A stretch of 64,000 bases of DNA from Fulvia fulva (lineage: Eukaryota > Ascomycota > Dothideomycetes > Mycosphaerellales > Mycosphaerellaceae), in assembly GCF_020509005.1 (NCBI RefSeq), contig NC_063021.1, forward strand, positions 2,914,001-2,978,000, read 5' to 3'. The position numbers and the translations under genes are program-made. Below the pieces are notes generated by a model that ran no database searches, was not told where the DNA came from, and saw only the letters and a program-made list of their open reading frames with translations. Below, piece by piece: positions 48,656 to 59,011 of this stretch (positions are counted from its first letter, which is position 1; every line of letters starts with the position of its first letter).

Positions 48656-48873
48656 TGTTAAACAGGTACGAGTTGCGCAGCAGTGGAAGACGGCGGATCA
48701 CACAAAAGACGAAGAAGGACCCAATGGGATAGCGTGTATCTACATACAGTATCGCCGGTATTGGTGTAGGTGTTTTAGGAGGGACAGCTGTACTCAGGAC
48801 TTGACTAGCAAGCCCTAATTACTAATCCCCCTAAGCACTCAATGTTGACCCTATGACCTGCATATTCTCAACA
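48656..48873 (-). repeat. Copia LTR (5' LTR of the element)
   Basis: 218 bp, TG...CA on the plus strand. Four transitions separate it from the other LTR, three in RIP context, with this copy being the mutated one. Confidence 0.95.
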
Positions 48874-48878
48874 TATTA
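48874..48878. other. Copia target site duplication, right copy
   Basis: tatta, matching 44140-44144. Confidence 0.9.
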
Positions 48879-51733
48879 CGAGAACTTAAAGAGAGACTAG
48901 TCTAATGCCGACCGAACTACGCGCTAGAAGCCTCCTTAGACTATATCTCTATCTAAACGACGCTAGGGGTGAAGGCGATAGAGGAGCTAGTAAACGAACT
49001 ACGCCGTAACTAGAAGAAGGTACGCTAGGACGACATAAGAGGCTTCCTAATAGCGAACCTACTATAGTATAGAGAACTCGAGACGATAGCTTAGCTAGAT
49101 TAAGTAGCGGAATAGATTACCTCGGTTATATAGTAAGTAGCGGAATAATATACGCCGTTACTCCGGCCCTTAACGTAGTAGAAGGCCTTCTAGACCCCTA
49201 AATGCTCTACGAAGGTAAGGGAGGCTAGAAGGGCAAGGCGATAGTAGACGAAGGAGTATACCTAAGAGACGTAGGAGCAATACTATTACGCGATATAAGA
49301 GAAGAAGGTATAGATAAGACGCGATAAGCTATAGGACTAGAGAGCGACGATCGGGCTCGTTATAGAAAACCCGGAATAGATATAGAGACTTACTAAATAG
49401 GCACGACTACCGGAAGAGTAATAAGCCCCTTACTTTCCCCTAATCGTAGACCGCGAAGGGATTGCCTAGGCTACGCCCCGGGGCAAGGCAAAAGCCTTAG
49501 CCGACTATTTCTTTTCGACGTAAGTAGAGGTAGACCTTACGGATATCGACCCGAGTATATACCCGGAACCCCTAGACATAGATTAGGCGGTTATCTCTAA
49601 TATAGTAACAGGAGTTATAAGTAAGCTAAAAGGACGGAAAGCCCTAGGCCTAGACAGGATACTAAACATACTACTAAAAGAGTATAGAGAAGAGATTGCG
49701 CCGAGCCTAGCAAACCTATTTACCGCGTACCTACGGCTAGGGTATCACCCGAAGCCGTATAGAGAGTCTATAACAGTAGTACTACGTAAGCTATAGAAGG
49801 AAGACTATACTTAGCCTAAGTTATATAGACTAATAGTACTTCTAAATACGATAGGGAAGGTCCTAGAAAAGATAGTAGCCTAGAGACTTACGTAGCTTAC
49901 CGAGGACAACTACGTACTCCTAGTAATATAGATAGGGGGAAGAAGCTAGCGATCGACACTAATAGTAATAGAGCTAATTACGGAGCAAATTCAGACCCTC
50001 TAGCACTACGGTAGGAACCGAGCGGCGTCCTTACTATCCCTCGACATCGTACGGGCCTTCGACAACGTCTTATACCAAAGGCTAATATATATCCTATAGT
50101 AGAAAGGCATCCTCTAGTAGGTAACGACGTTCGTCTACTCCTTTCTCTAGGAACGGACGACATACCTAGTCCTAGGAAGGTATACGTCCGACCCGGTAAA
50201 GGCAGAGACTAGAATACCTTAGGGATCTACTCTCTCCCCTATCCTGTTTCTAATATTTATGTCTGATCTAATCCCCCTACTCACCTCTCCGCAAACCTTA
50301 GTATTAGGGTTCGTAGACGACATAAACATCCTAGCCTAGTCAGACTCGATAGAAGAGAACTATCGCCTCCTCGAAGATAGGCATAAGAAATGCGAGGAGT
50401 AGGCAAAGAAGTATAGTGCCTAGTTCGCCCCTAAAAAGTACTAACTTATACACTTTAGTAAAGCGAGAACACCCTATAATATAAAGGCGGCGGTAAGAAT
50501 CTAAGGCTACGAGACAAAGCTATTAGCGGAGCTACGAGTACTAGGGATCTGGCTCGACCCGAAGCTAAGCTAGAATATATAGGTTAAGAAAGCCTAGAGT
50601 CGAGCACAAGTTAATAAAGCCTCGATAAAGAGACTTACGGTATCTATATAGGGAGCAATATTCGATAAGGTAAGAGTAATATATAAGGCGATCGTTAGAC
50701 TAGCTCTATTATACGAGGCACAGATTTAGGGAATAGGAGGCGTAGGCAAGCCGATCCCGAAACGGATAGAGCAACCCCTAAAAAGGACATAGGTAGGTAA
50801 CCTACGTAGGGTACTAGGCGTATATAAGACAACGTTAATAAGCACGGTAGAAATAGAGACAGGAGTACTACTAATCGGCTAGTATATCCGGGGAATGAGA
50901 ATTTAATACGCGGTAAAGACGATAGGTTACCTAGTACAAACTACGATCTAGGAGGCAAAGAATAAGATAGAAAGCCGCTACCGGAGAGGGGCAGGACATA
51001 GGACAAGCTAAAAAGAGGGTGACCTTACTACCTTTACGGCCGTATAGATAAGCACCGAATAGCTAGCACGAAAGGAGGAGGAGCGTAGGACTCGCTAGGC
51101 CGGCGGGAGCAAGGCTAAGACCTAAAGCCTAGCGGAATAGATAGCGAGCTACCTATAGGAGTAGGACTAGAAAAGGAAGCCCCCTAAGACAATAGGCCCG
51201 ATAGCGCTCCGAGCCTTCTAGAGACACAATTACTAGCTATATAGGGACCTAATAAGGGCCGAAGTAAGTATAGCGATCTAAATTAGGTCCGAATATATTA
51301 GATTAAGGGCCTACCTGTTTAGGAGACGCGTACTAGACATCTATAGCCTAGCCTACTAGTATAGCTACCTATCGTAAAACCTAGAACATATACTACTACG
51401 ATGCCCGTAGTAGGCGAGAGGTAGGAGAAATTAGAGGTACCGAGCGGGAAGGAGAGACTATAAGTCAATTATTAGGGACAAAGGTAACATTTGCCGAATC
51501 TCTTAGTAGATACTATAGTAGGGATACCTCTAGTAGTTTAGCCTCGTAAGCGAGACGGAGGATTAGATAGATAAGAGGCGGAAGCGAGGGGGGTTGTAGA
51601 TAGGGTAGTTATTAGGGTAGGCCTATAATACTAGCGTACCTCTAATAAGGGAAATTTAAGACGACAACTAGGAGGAAAAGACAGGCGGGAAGGAGGAGGG
51701 GTTTTTACTAACACGGTTTCCCCTCTATATATA
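48879..51733 (+). pseudogene. LINE (+) ORF2 continuation: RT to 3' UTR
   Basis: Continues the endonuclease part at 43521-44144. The RT active site reads FVDD at 50310-50321 (VLGFVDD, then ILA). The C-terminal domain lies at about 50840-51590 and the 3' UTR at about 51590-51733. Stops are RIP-type throughout. A LINE in reverse orientation interrupts it after cccctctatatata (51720-51733). Its own tail is found beyond that insertion at 56894-56967. Confidence 0.88.
51720..51733. other. Target site duplication of LINE (-), left copy
   Basis: cccctctatatata, repeated exactly at 56880-56893. Fourteen bases is in the size range reported for Tad-type insertions. Confidence 0.85.
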
Positions 51734-51949
51734 GATAGATAGATATTTCATTAAGCTGTTATAGTGCCCTTTGGCCTATATAGCTATACTATCTTGTTTT
51801 CGTATATATAGAGGGGAAACCGTGTTAGTGAAAACCCCTCCTCCTTCCCGCCTGTCTTTTCCTCCTAGTTATTGTCTTAATTTTCCCTTATTAGGGGTAC
51901 GCTAGTATTATAGGCCTGCCCTAATAACTACCCTATCTGCTACCCCCTA

Positions 51950-54900
51950 GCTACCGCCTCTTGTCTATCTACTCCTCCGTCTCGCTTACGAGGCTAAACT
52001 ACTAGAGGTATCCCTACTATAGTATCTACTAAGAGATTCGGCAAATGTTACCTTTGTCCCTAATAATTGACTTATAGTCTCTCCTTCCCGCTTAGTGCCT
52101 CTAATTTCCCCTACCTCTCGCCTACTACGGGCATCGTAGTAGTATATGTTCTAGGTTTTACGATAGGTAGCTACACTAGTAGGCTAGGCTATAGATATCT
52201 AGTACGCGTCTTCTAAATAGGTAGGCCCTTAACCTAATATGTTCGGACCTGATTTGGATCGCTATACTTGCCTCGGCCCTTGTTAGGTCCCTATATAGCT
52301 AGTAATTATGTCTCTAGAAGGCTCGGAGCGCTATCGGGCCTATTGTCTTAGGGGGCTTCCTTTTCTAGTCCTACTCTTATAGGTAGCTCGCTATCTGTTC
52401 CGCTAGGCTTTAGGTCTTAGCCTTACTCCCGCCGGCCTAGCGAGTCCTACGCTCCTCCTCTTTTCGTGCTAGCCATTCGGTACTTATCTATATAGCCGTA
52501 AAGGTAGTAAGGTCATCCTCTTTTTAGCTTGTCCTATGTCCGGCCCCTCTCCGGTAGTGGCTTTCTATCTTATTCTTTGCCTCCTAGATCGTAGTTTATA
52601 CTAGGTAACCTGTCGTCCTTGCCGCGTATTAAATTCTTATTCCCCGAATGTACTAGCCGATTAGTAGTGTTCCTGTCTCTATTTCTACCGTGCTTATTAA
52701 CGTTGTCTTATATACGCCTAGTACCCTACGTAGGTTACCTACCTATGTCCTGTTTAGGGGTTGCTCTATCCGTTTTAGGATCGGCTTGCCTACGCCTCCT
52801 ATTCCCTAAATCTGTACCCCGTATAGCATAGCTAGTCTAACGATCGCCTTATACATTACTCTTGCCTTATCGAATATTGCTCCCTATATAGATGCCGTAA
52901 GTCTCTTTATCGAGGCTTTGTTAACTTGTGCTCGACTCTAGGCTTTCTTAACCTATATATTCTAGCTTAGCTTCGGGTCGAGCTAGATCCCTAGTACTCG
53001 TAGCTCCGCTAATAGCTTTGTCTCGTAGCCTTAGATTCTTACCGCCGCCTTTATATTATAGGGTGTTCTCGCTTTACTAAAGTGTATAAGTTAGTACTTT
53101 TTAGGGGCGAACTAGGCACTATACTTCTTTGCCTACTCCTCGTATTTCTTATGCCTATCTTCGAGGAGGCGATAGTTCTCTTCTATCGAGTCTGACTAGG
53201 CTAGGATGTTTATGTCGTCTACGAACCCTAATACTAAGGTTTGCGGAGAGGTGAGTAGGGGGATTAGATCAGACATAAATATCAGAAACAGGATAGGGGA
53301 GAGAGTAGATCCCTAAGGTATTCTAGTCTCTACCTTTACCGGGTCGGACGTATACCTTCCTAGGACTAGGTATGTCGTCCGTTCCTAGAGAAAGGAGTAG
53401 ACGAACGTCGTTGCCTACTAGGAGATGCCTTTCTACTATAGGATATGTATTAGCCTTTGGTATAAGACGTTATCGAAGGCTCCTACGATGTCGAGGGATA
53501 GTAAGGACGCCGCTCGGTTCCTACCGTAGTACTAGAGGGTCTAAATTTGCTCCGTAATTAGCTCTATTACTATTAGTGTCGATCGCTAGCTTCTTCCCCC
53601 TATCTATATTGCTAGGAGTACGTAGTTGTCCTCGGCTAGCTACGTAAGTCTCTAGGCTACTATCTTTTCTAGGACCTTCCCTATCGTATTTAGAAGTACG
53701 ATTGGTCTATACGACTTAGGCTAAGTATAGTCCTCCTTCTATAGCTTACGTAGCACTACTATTATAGACTCTCTATACGGCTTCGGGTGATACCCTAGCC
53801 GTAGGTACGCGGTAAATAGGTTTACTAGGCTCGGCGCGATCTCTTCTCTACACTCTTTTAGTAGTATGTTTAGTATCCTGTCTAGGCCTAGGGCTTTCCG
53901 TCCTTTTAGCTTACTTATAACTCCTGTTACTATATTAGTGATAACCGCCTAATCTATGTCTAGGGGTTCCGGGTATATACTCGGGTCGATATCCGTAAGG
54001 TCTACCTCTACTTACGTCGAAAAGAAATGGTCGGCTAAGGCTTTTGCCTTGCCCCGGGGCGTAGCCTAGGCAATCCCTTCGCGGTCTACGATTAGGGGGA
54101 AGTGAGGGGTTTGCTACTCTTTAGGTAGTCGTACCTATTTAGTAAGTCTCTATATCTGTTCCGGGTTTTCTATAACGAGCCCGATCGTCGCTCTCTAGTC
54201 CTATAGCTTATCGCGTCTTATCTATGCCTTCTTCTCTCGTGTCGCGCGATAGTATTGCTCCTACGTCTCTTAGGTATGCTCCTTCGTCTACTGTTGCCTT
54301 GCCCTTCTAGCCTCCCTTACCTTCGTAGAGTATTTAGGGGTCTAGAAGGCCTTCTACTACGTTAAGGGCCGGAGTAACGGCGTATATTGTTCCGCTACTT
54401 GCTATATGACCGAGGTAATCTGTTCCGCTACTTGATCTAGCTAAGCTATCGTCTCGAGTTCTCTATACTATAGTAGCTTCGCTATTAGGAAGCCTCTTAT
54501 ATTGTCCTAGCGTGCCTTCTTCTAGTTACGGCGTAGTTTGCTTACTAGCTCCTCTATCGCCTTCACCCCTAGCGTCGTTTAGATAGGGATATAGTCTAAG
54601 GAGGCTTCTAGCGCGTAGTTCGGTCGGCATTAGACTAGTCTTTCTTTAAGTTCTCGTAATAGAAAGTATAGGTCGATCGTGCTTATACTTATACGGGCCT
54701 TCTACGTCTCTATTCCCTTTAGTATTGCCAAGGCTATTCCGTAGCGTACGGTTATATCTAGTAGCTTTTCCCCTAGAAACGCGTACGGGGGAGTGAGTTC
54801 GAGTCCCTACCGTAGGTAGTAGAGGTCAAAGTCGCCGAGGAGTACTTACTTTATGTCTTAGCTTAGGGTCCGCTCTAGGTAGGCGAGGGTTCCTAGTTCC

Positions 54901-55290
54901 CTACTCGTCCGACCCCGCGGTAGCGGGTTATAAACGTTATAGATCTAGATAGGGCCTTATATCGTGTCGATCTAGATTGATGTTATGTCTCCTAGGTTAC
55001 CCTACTACGGTAGTATAACCTTCTACGACTCAAGGTCTATAGTCTTGCTTACGTATATATATGTCCTCGGGATAACGCCTCGTTAGCCCGCGATTACGGT
55101 ATAGTATCTCCGGTCATAATAAGTAGCTAGGAGTCCTTCGTAGGGGTTGACCTATAGTTCCTATACCGCGATAACGTAGTACCGTAGCGGGTCTAGCTCT
55201 TATAGAAAGTGGCGCTAGACCTTGTCCCTACTTTTGTTTACGTTATACTATACGATAGTAATGTCGTCGTATAGTATTATTCGTTATCTA
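51950..55290 (-). pseudogene. LINE (-) ORF2: endonuclease, RT, C-terminal domain
   Basis: About 1,100 codons, the usual size for Tad-clade ORF2. The endonuclease block IVQYNVNKSRDKVQ is near 55220-55265 and GDFN near 54820-54835. The RT active site FVDD lies at 53215-53226. The C-terminal part is near 52000-52750. Stops fall at Gln/Trp positions and no clear frameshift was noticed. The start cannot be assigned because ATG codons have been mutated. Confidence 0.85.
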
Positions 55291-55299
55291 TAAGGTCTA

Positions 55300-56830
55300 T
55301 TTCCGTACTAACCTACTATGTCTCCTAAGCCTATATCTCGCTGTCCGGCTAGCCCTAGGGCCGCTAGGGCGCCCTAAAGATTCGCATTTAGCCTAGTTCG
55401 TTAGCGGCCCGGTTAAGGTGTCGAGGCCTACCGGGAGGTAGATACGTTTACGGTTAGGTTCCCTTATTCGTCTCTTCTACCCTCTTCCTTTTGCTCGGTT
55501 CGAAGCCCTTATATACGGTAGGTCCCTCCTACTACCGTTAGGGGTACCTAGCTAGTATAGAAATCCTTGCTTATCTTGCTCGTTCTTATACTACTATTCT
55601 AGTTAGGCATTGGCTTGAATACGCTAGGTGCCTTCTACCGTAGTATATATACCTACTCTCCTTTCTTAGGCATTCCCTTCCCTAGTATAGGCCTACGTAG
55701 TAAGGACACCTTAGGGTCTTCTCCCCGTATTTTAGGGCTATATAACCGTACTGTTAGTATTAGAAGCATTGTAGTACCCTATAGCTACTCTAATAGATCT
55801 CCGTGTCTATTCTCTCGTAGTTCTAGAATAGCCTATTATCTAGTATCTAGTTAGCTTGTTCCGCTGTCTCTACCTAGATAATAAGCGATAAGTGTGTCTT
55901 TTCTCGGTCTACTGTCTTATATAGCTATGCCGCCTTCGTTAGTCGTACTCCTAGAGAGGTGTTCTAGTTCTATACTTAGAGGTAGGGAAGGTCTTCGACC
56001 TTGAATGTCCTAGGGACCCCGTAGGCGATAACGGTATACTGTTAGTAGAAGACTCGTGCCGACTTCGCGACTTTAGTAGTCCACTCCTTATAGGTCTCTA
56101 GCTTTCGTCTATTAGACTCTTATACGGTAAAGAGTCTCACTACGCCTATTGCCTCTACCCTCGCTCTAACTACCTCCTTTTAGCCGATTCTGTCGACAAT
56201 CTCCTTGCTTATTAGGGCTACGATTTCTTGTTTTTCCGCCGGATTAGTAATGTATAGGCGTACCGCCTTACTTACCCTCGGAGGGGGTTAATTCTTGCCT
56301 ACTACTACTATTACCTATATAGTTGGTCTCTAGGCTACCTTCTGTATTACTTATTAGATTGTTTTCGGGATTTGGTGTAATAGCGCTTTTAGCGCTCCTA
56401 GTAGCTATACTATAGTATTCTTATATATCCGGGCTAGGTGTTCGCTATCCCCTAGTAAGTCTTCCGCCTCCGTATATAGGGTCGTCTACGCTATGTTGTT
56501 TGTCGTTAGCCTCTACTTTCTATATAGTAGGCCTTAGCTTATGTCCTAGGTTTTTCCTTAGTCTATTCCCCGGTTTGACTCTTAGTATAGAGTGTTCGTA
56601 AGGCTATAGCTCTCGTTAGTTACTATCCTTCGCTACTGTTCGGGGTCGCGCTTCCTAATTAGGCAGTTGTCCTCCGCAACTCCGTAACTCTAGGGTCTGC
56701 CTTTAGGGGAACGGAACCTTAGTTTTAGGGTTCTTTGTACTACGATTGCGCCGCCGCTAGCGTAGGCGGGTCGCTACTACTTAAGTAGATTGCTCGCCTT
56801 AATAAGGGCTGTCGAATAAATAGTCCTCGT
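55300..56830 (-). pseudogene. LINE (-) ORF1 with CCHC knuckles
   Basis: This is the upstream ORF of the LINE; such proteins bind the element RNA. Near 55606-55775, in reverse, a run of CCHC-type knuckles is recognisable by spacing (QYGYIALKYGEKTLRC). Some ligands remain Cys and others have become Tyr. The rest of the ORF was traced only in part (for example LYITNPAEKQEIVALISKE near 56210-56265). Limits are approximate. Confidence 0.65.
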
Positions 56831-56879
56831 CCGCTATAGGTATTACCTTCGATCTAGTCCGCGTACTATTTACTATATC

Positions 56880-56893
56880 CCCCTCTATATATA
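56880..56893. other. Target site duplication of LINE (-), right copy
   Basis: cccctctatatata, as at 51720-51733. LINE (+) sequence resumes immediately after it. Confidence 0.85.
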
Positions 56894-56967
56894 CAAAAAA
56901 ACAAGATAGTATAGCTATATAGGCCAAAGGGCACTATAATAGCTTAATGAAATATCTATCTATCTAT
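56894..56967 (+). mobile_element. LINE (+) 3' terminus and (ATCT)n tail
   Basis: The last 74 bases of the plus-strand LINE (ggccaaagggcactataa, then atctatctatctat) are separated from the body by LINE (-). The same terminus occurs reversed at 51734-51807. Confidence 0.85.
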
Positions 56968-57389
56968 ACTACGCGGGCGTCGTAGGGTCGACTATTAGTA
57001 ACGATATCTAGGTCGTCTAATATTTAACCTTTAGGCTTACGCTATCTAGGTAGTAGACCGGCCGCTAACGGGTTCTTATAATAATAATCTACTATCGCTT
57101 CCTCGGTACTACCTTTTAATTTACTATAAGGTACTTCTATAATAGTACTACCTTCCTAACGGACGGTATACTTTATATACTTCTTAGCTCTACTAGTCTA
57201 TCTACTATCTATAATCGCCTTAACTACGTATTTATCTAGCTCCTCGCTATCGCCTTCGGAGGCCTCGATAAGTAGTTAACCTTAGCTTTAATTAGGGAAT
57301 AGGTCGTCGTTTACTAGGCGTAGTACGCTAGTATAGAACCTCCGGTATATACGTATACTTTCCTAAAGGTCGAGCTCGTATACGTCTAC
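56968..57389 (-). pseudogene. Gypsy E chromodomain and pol C-terminus
   Basis: This is a second chromovirus family on the minus strand. In reverse, a chromodomain-like block is readable near 57050-57260 (ELDKYVVKAIIDSR, then an EEAIVDYYYKNPLA-type end). Its inverted homologue lies in gypsy F at about 58300-58530. The element continues at 59012 after the gypsy F insertion. The left edge abuts the LINE (+) tail, so the 3' LTR is missing. Confidence 0.8.
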
Positions 57390-57584
57390 TATTACGGTTC
57401 ACCTCGTAAGACTATACTTAGTACTACGTGACCTAGTACGCTAGCGCGCCCGGACCCTAGACCCCGACCTCGACGTTTACTTTATCGTAGCTTCGCGACT
57501 TTCTTATCTTCTCTTCTTTATAGAACTTATTCGATTCTAAGATATTAATACGTTTGTGCCCTATCTTACGCCTTGTCCGTATTA
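57390..57584 (+). repeat. Gypsy F 5' LTR
   Basis: 195 bp, tattacggttcacctcg to ccgtatta. It keeps gtgacc and ttgtgcc where the 3' LTR has gtaacc and ttacgcc. Confidence 0.9.
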
Positions 57585-58811
57585 TTAAGTTCTACCGCCC
57601 TTAGATCGCCGAGCCGTACGATTATAGACTATATATCGCTACTACGACCGCGTACGACTAAGACTTAAATAGCCGTAGGTACTAATACGACTATCGGACT
57701 AGACGAATTATCCTTTATCCTAAGACTTAACCTAAACCCTCTTACGAAGGCGTTCCTCCGAGAAGCCCGATAAAAGCGGAACGGCGTACTTAGCGTAGCG
57801 TAGTAAGAGGTAGAAGACGAGTCGTAGTAGGATCCGGATTTCGACGATACCGTAGGTATAGAACGACTACGTAATATAGCGTAAGAGATATAGAACGAGA
57901 CTTAGGGTCGCGGAGATACTAAGTAGGCTTATTAGTAAGAGGAAGAACGTCGGCGCTAGAAGTACTAAGAGCTACTACGTAATAAGTATAACCGACGTTA
58001 GTCTAAGAAGGAAACTCGACTCCGTATAGGTAGAGAGGATAAGACCTTATAATAGGGTATATATACGCGGAAGGAGGAATATCTTAGCTACCGCTATATA
58101 ATACCGATTAAAGCTACCGCTATACGATACCGATTGACTTTACCTAGAAGGGCGAAGAGGTAGAATATAGGCTACGGTATAACCCTACCGAGTTCTAGAT
58201 CGCTATAGCCGAGGAGCTTTCTCGCTCGGTTACTAAGAGGTAAAATATAGGCTACGGATAGCTACTAATCGAGGCTACCGACGGAGATAAAGAGCCGGAA
58301 TATATAGTCGAGGCGATCGTAGATAGTAAGTAGACTAGAAAGACGAGAAAGTAGTATAGAGGAGGCAATAGCCGACTATTATTATAAGAATGTATTAGCG
58401 GCCGGTCTACTACCTAGCTAGCGGAAGTAGAAGGGTTAGATACTAGACGACCCGGATATTATAGATAGTAAGCCTATAACACTAAAGAATCCGTTACCGA
58501 TAGTCGACCCTACGACGCCCGCGTAATATAGATATAACTTAAGGTAAGCTAAGGCTTAATATATAGTTAGCTTGTCTAAGGCATACTACGGTATAATATA
58601 GACTCTCGACTAAAGGCTTACTACGGTAAGATATATAGTCTCTCTATAGTTAACCCGACATAAGCTAGCGCTTCCTAATAGTACGGTCCTTCCTCGTACT
58701 CGAATTTATATATATTTTAATTATATATATTAGTTTAGTATTATACGGATATACCCTATAGCGATGTGTTTCCGCGTACGAGGGCGTACGGCGGTTTAAG
58801 AGGGGGGGTAG
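57585..58811 (+). pseudogene. Gypsy F fused gag/pol remnant
   Basis: No open frame of note. A near-exact short repeat occurs around 58095-58135 (gctaccgctata, then gataccgatt), and related aggtagaatataggctacgg blocks lie at 58160 and 58240. The right part matches gypsy E 56968-57200 in reverse (chromodomain end). A polypurine tract agagggggggtag lies before 58812. Confidence 0.7.
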
Positions 58812-59006
58812 TATTACGGTTTACCTCGTAAGACTATACTTAGTACTACGTAACCTAGTACGCTAGCGCGCCCGGACCCTAGACCCCGACCTCGACGTTT
58901 ATTTAATCGTAGCTTCGCGACTTTCTTATCTTCTCTTCTTCGTAGAACTTAATCGATTCTAAGGTATTAATACGTTTACGCCCTATCTTACGCCTTGTCC
59001 GTATTA
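58812..59006 (+). repeat. Gypsy F 3' LTR
   Basis: 195 bp, preceded by the polypurine tract and followed by tctac. Confidence 0.9.
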
Positions 59007-59011
59007 TCTAC

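Larger units (their letters stand above)
44145..48873 (-). mobile_element. Ty1/copia retrotransposon, recent insertion
   Basis: 4,729 bp with 218-bp LTRs at both ends, each starting TG and ending CA, and a perfect 5-bp duplication. The LTRs differ at four sites, all transitions. Coding order in the element's own direction is gag, protease, integrase (incomplete), RT and RNase H, which is the copia order. It is lightly mutated and CpG-poor in the coding part, so it is much younger than the LINE it sits in. In-frame stops and a missing integrase part make it non-autonomous. Confidence 0.95.
51734..56879 (-). mobile_element. LINE (-), Tad1-like, apparently full length (5,146 bp)
   Basis: This non-LTR retrotransposon is inserted into the 3' UTR of LINE (+) in opposite orientation. 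The 14-bp duplication flanks it, and the (ATCT)n tail lies at its 3' end (51734-51750 on the plus strand as gatagatagata). Order in its own direction is ORF1 with zinc knuckles, then ORF2 with endonuclease, RT and C-terminal domain, then a 3' UTR. All of it is RIP-saturated. It forms a large inverted repeat with LINE (+). Confidence 0.9.
57390..59006 (+). mobile_element. Gypsy F, internally deleted chromovirus (1,617 bp)
   Basis: 195-bp LTRs at 57390-57584 and 58812-59006, with a 5-bp duplication tctac (57385-57389 and 59007-59011). It is inserted in the opposite orientation in gypsy E, of the same family. The interior of about 1.2 kb holds gag-like N-terminal sequence (57620-58070) joined to a chromodomain C-terminus (about 58290-58540) and a polypurine tract. 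Protease, RT, RNase H and most of integrase are gone. It is therefore a non-autonomous deletion derivative that may have moved using another copy's enzymes. Confidence 0.9.

Noticed and set aside
48620..48660. tRNA-Met gene at gggctcataacc
   Set aside because: Only the anticodon arm is present, with no acceptor stem or T arm. The position directly beside the LTR favours a primer-binding site.
51720..51810. Large palindrome as an assembly foldback artefact
   Set aside because: The 14-bp duplication, the asymmetric loop made of one LINE's tail, and recovery of the other tail at 56894 fit a real nested insertion. The arms also differ by many substitutions.
52619..52831. Plus-strand frame of 70 codons, hydrophobic; similar ones at 53372 and 55615
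   Set aside because: They are antisense to LINE (-) ORF2 and ORF1.
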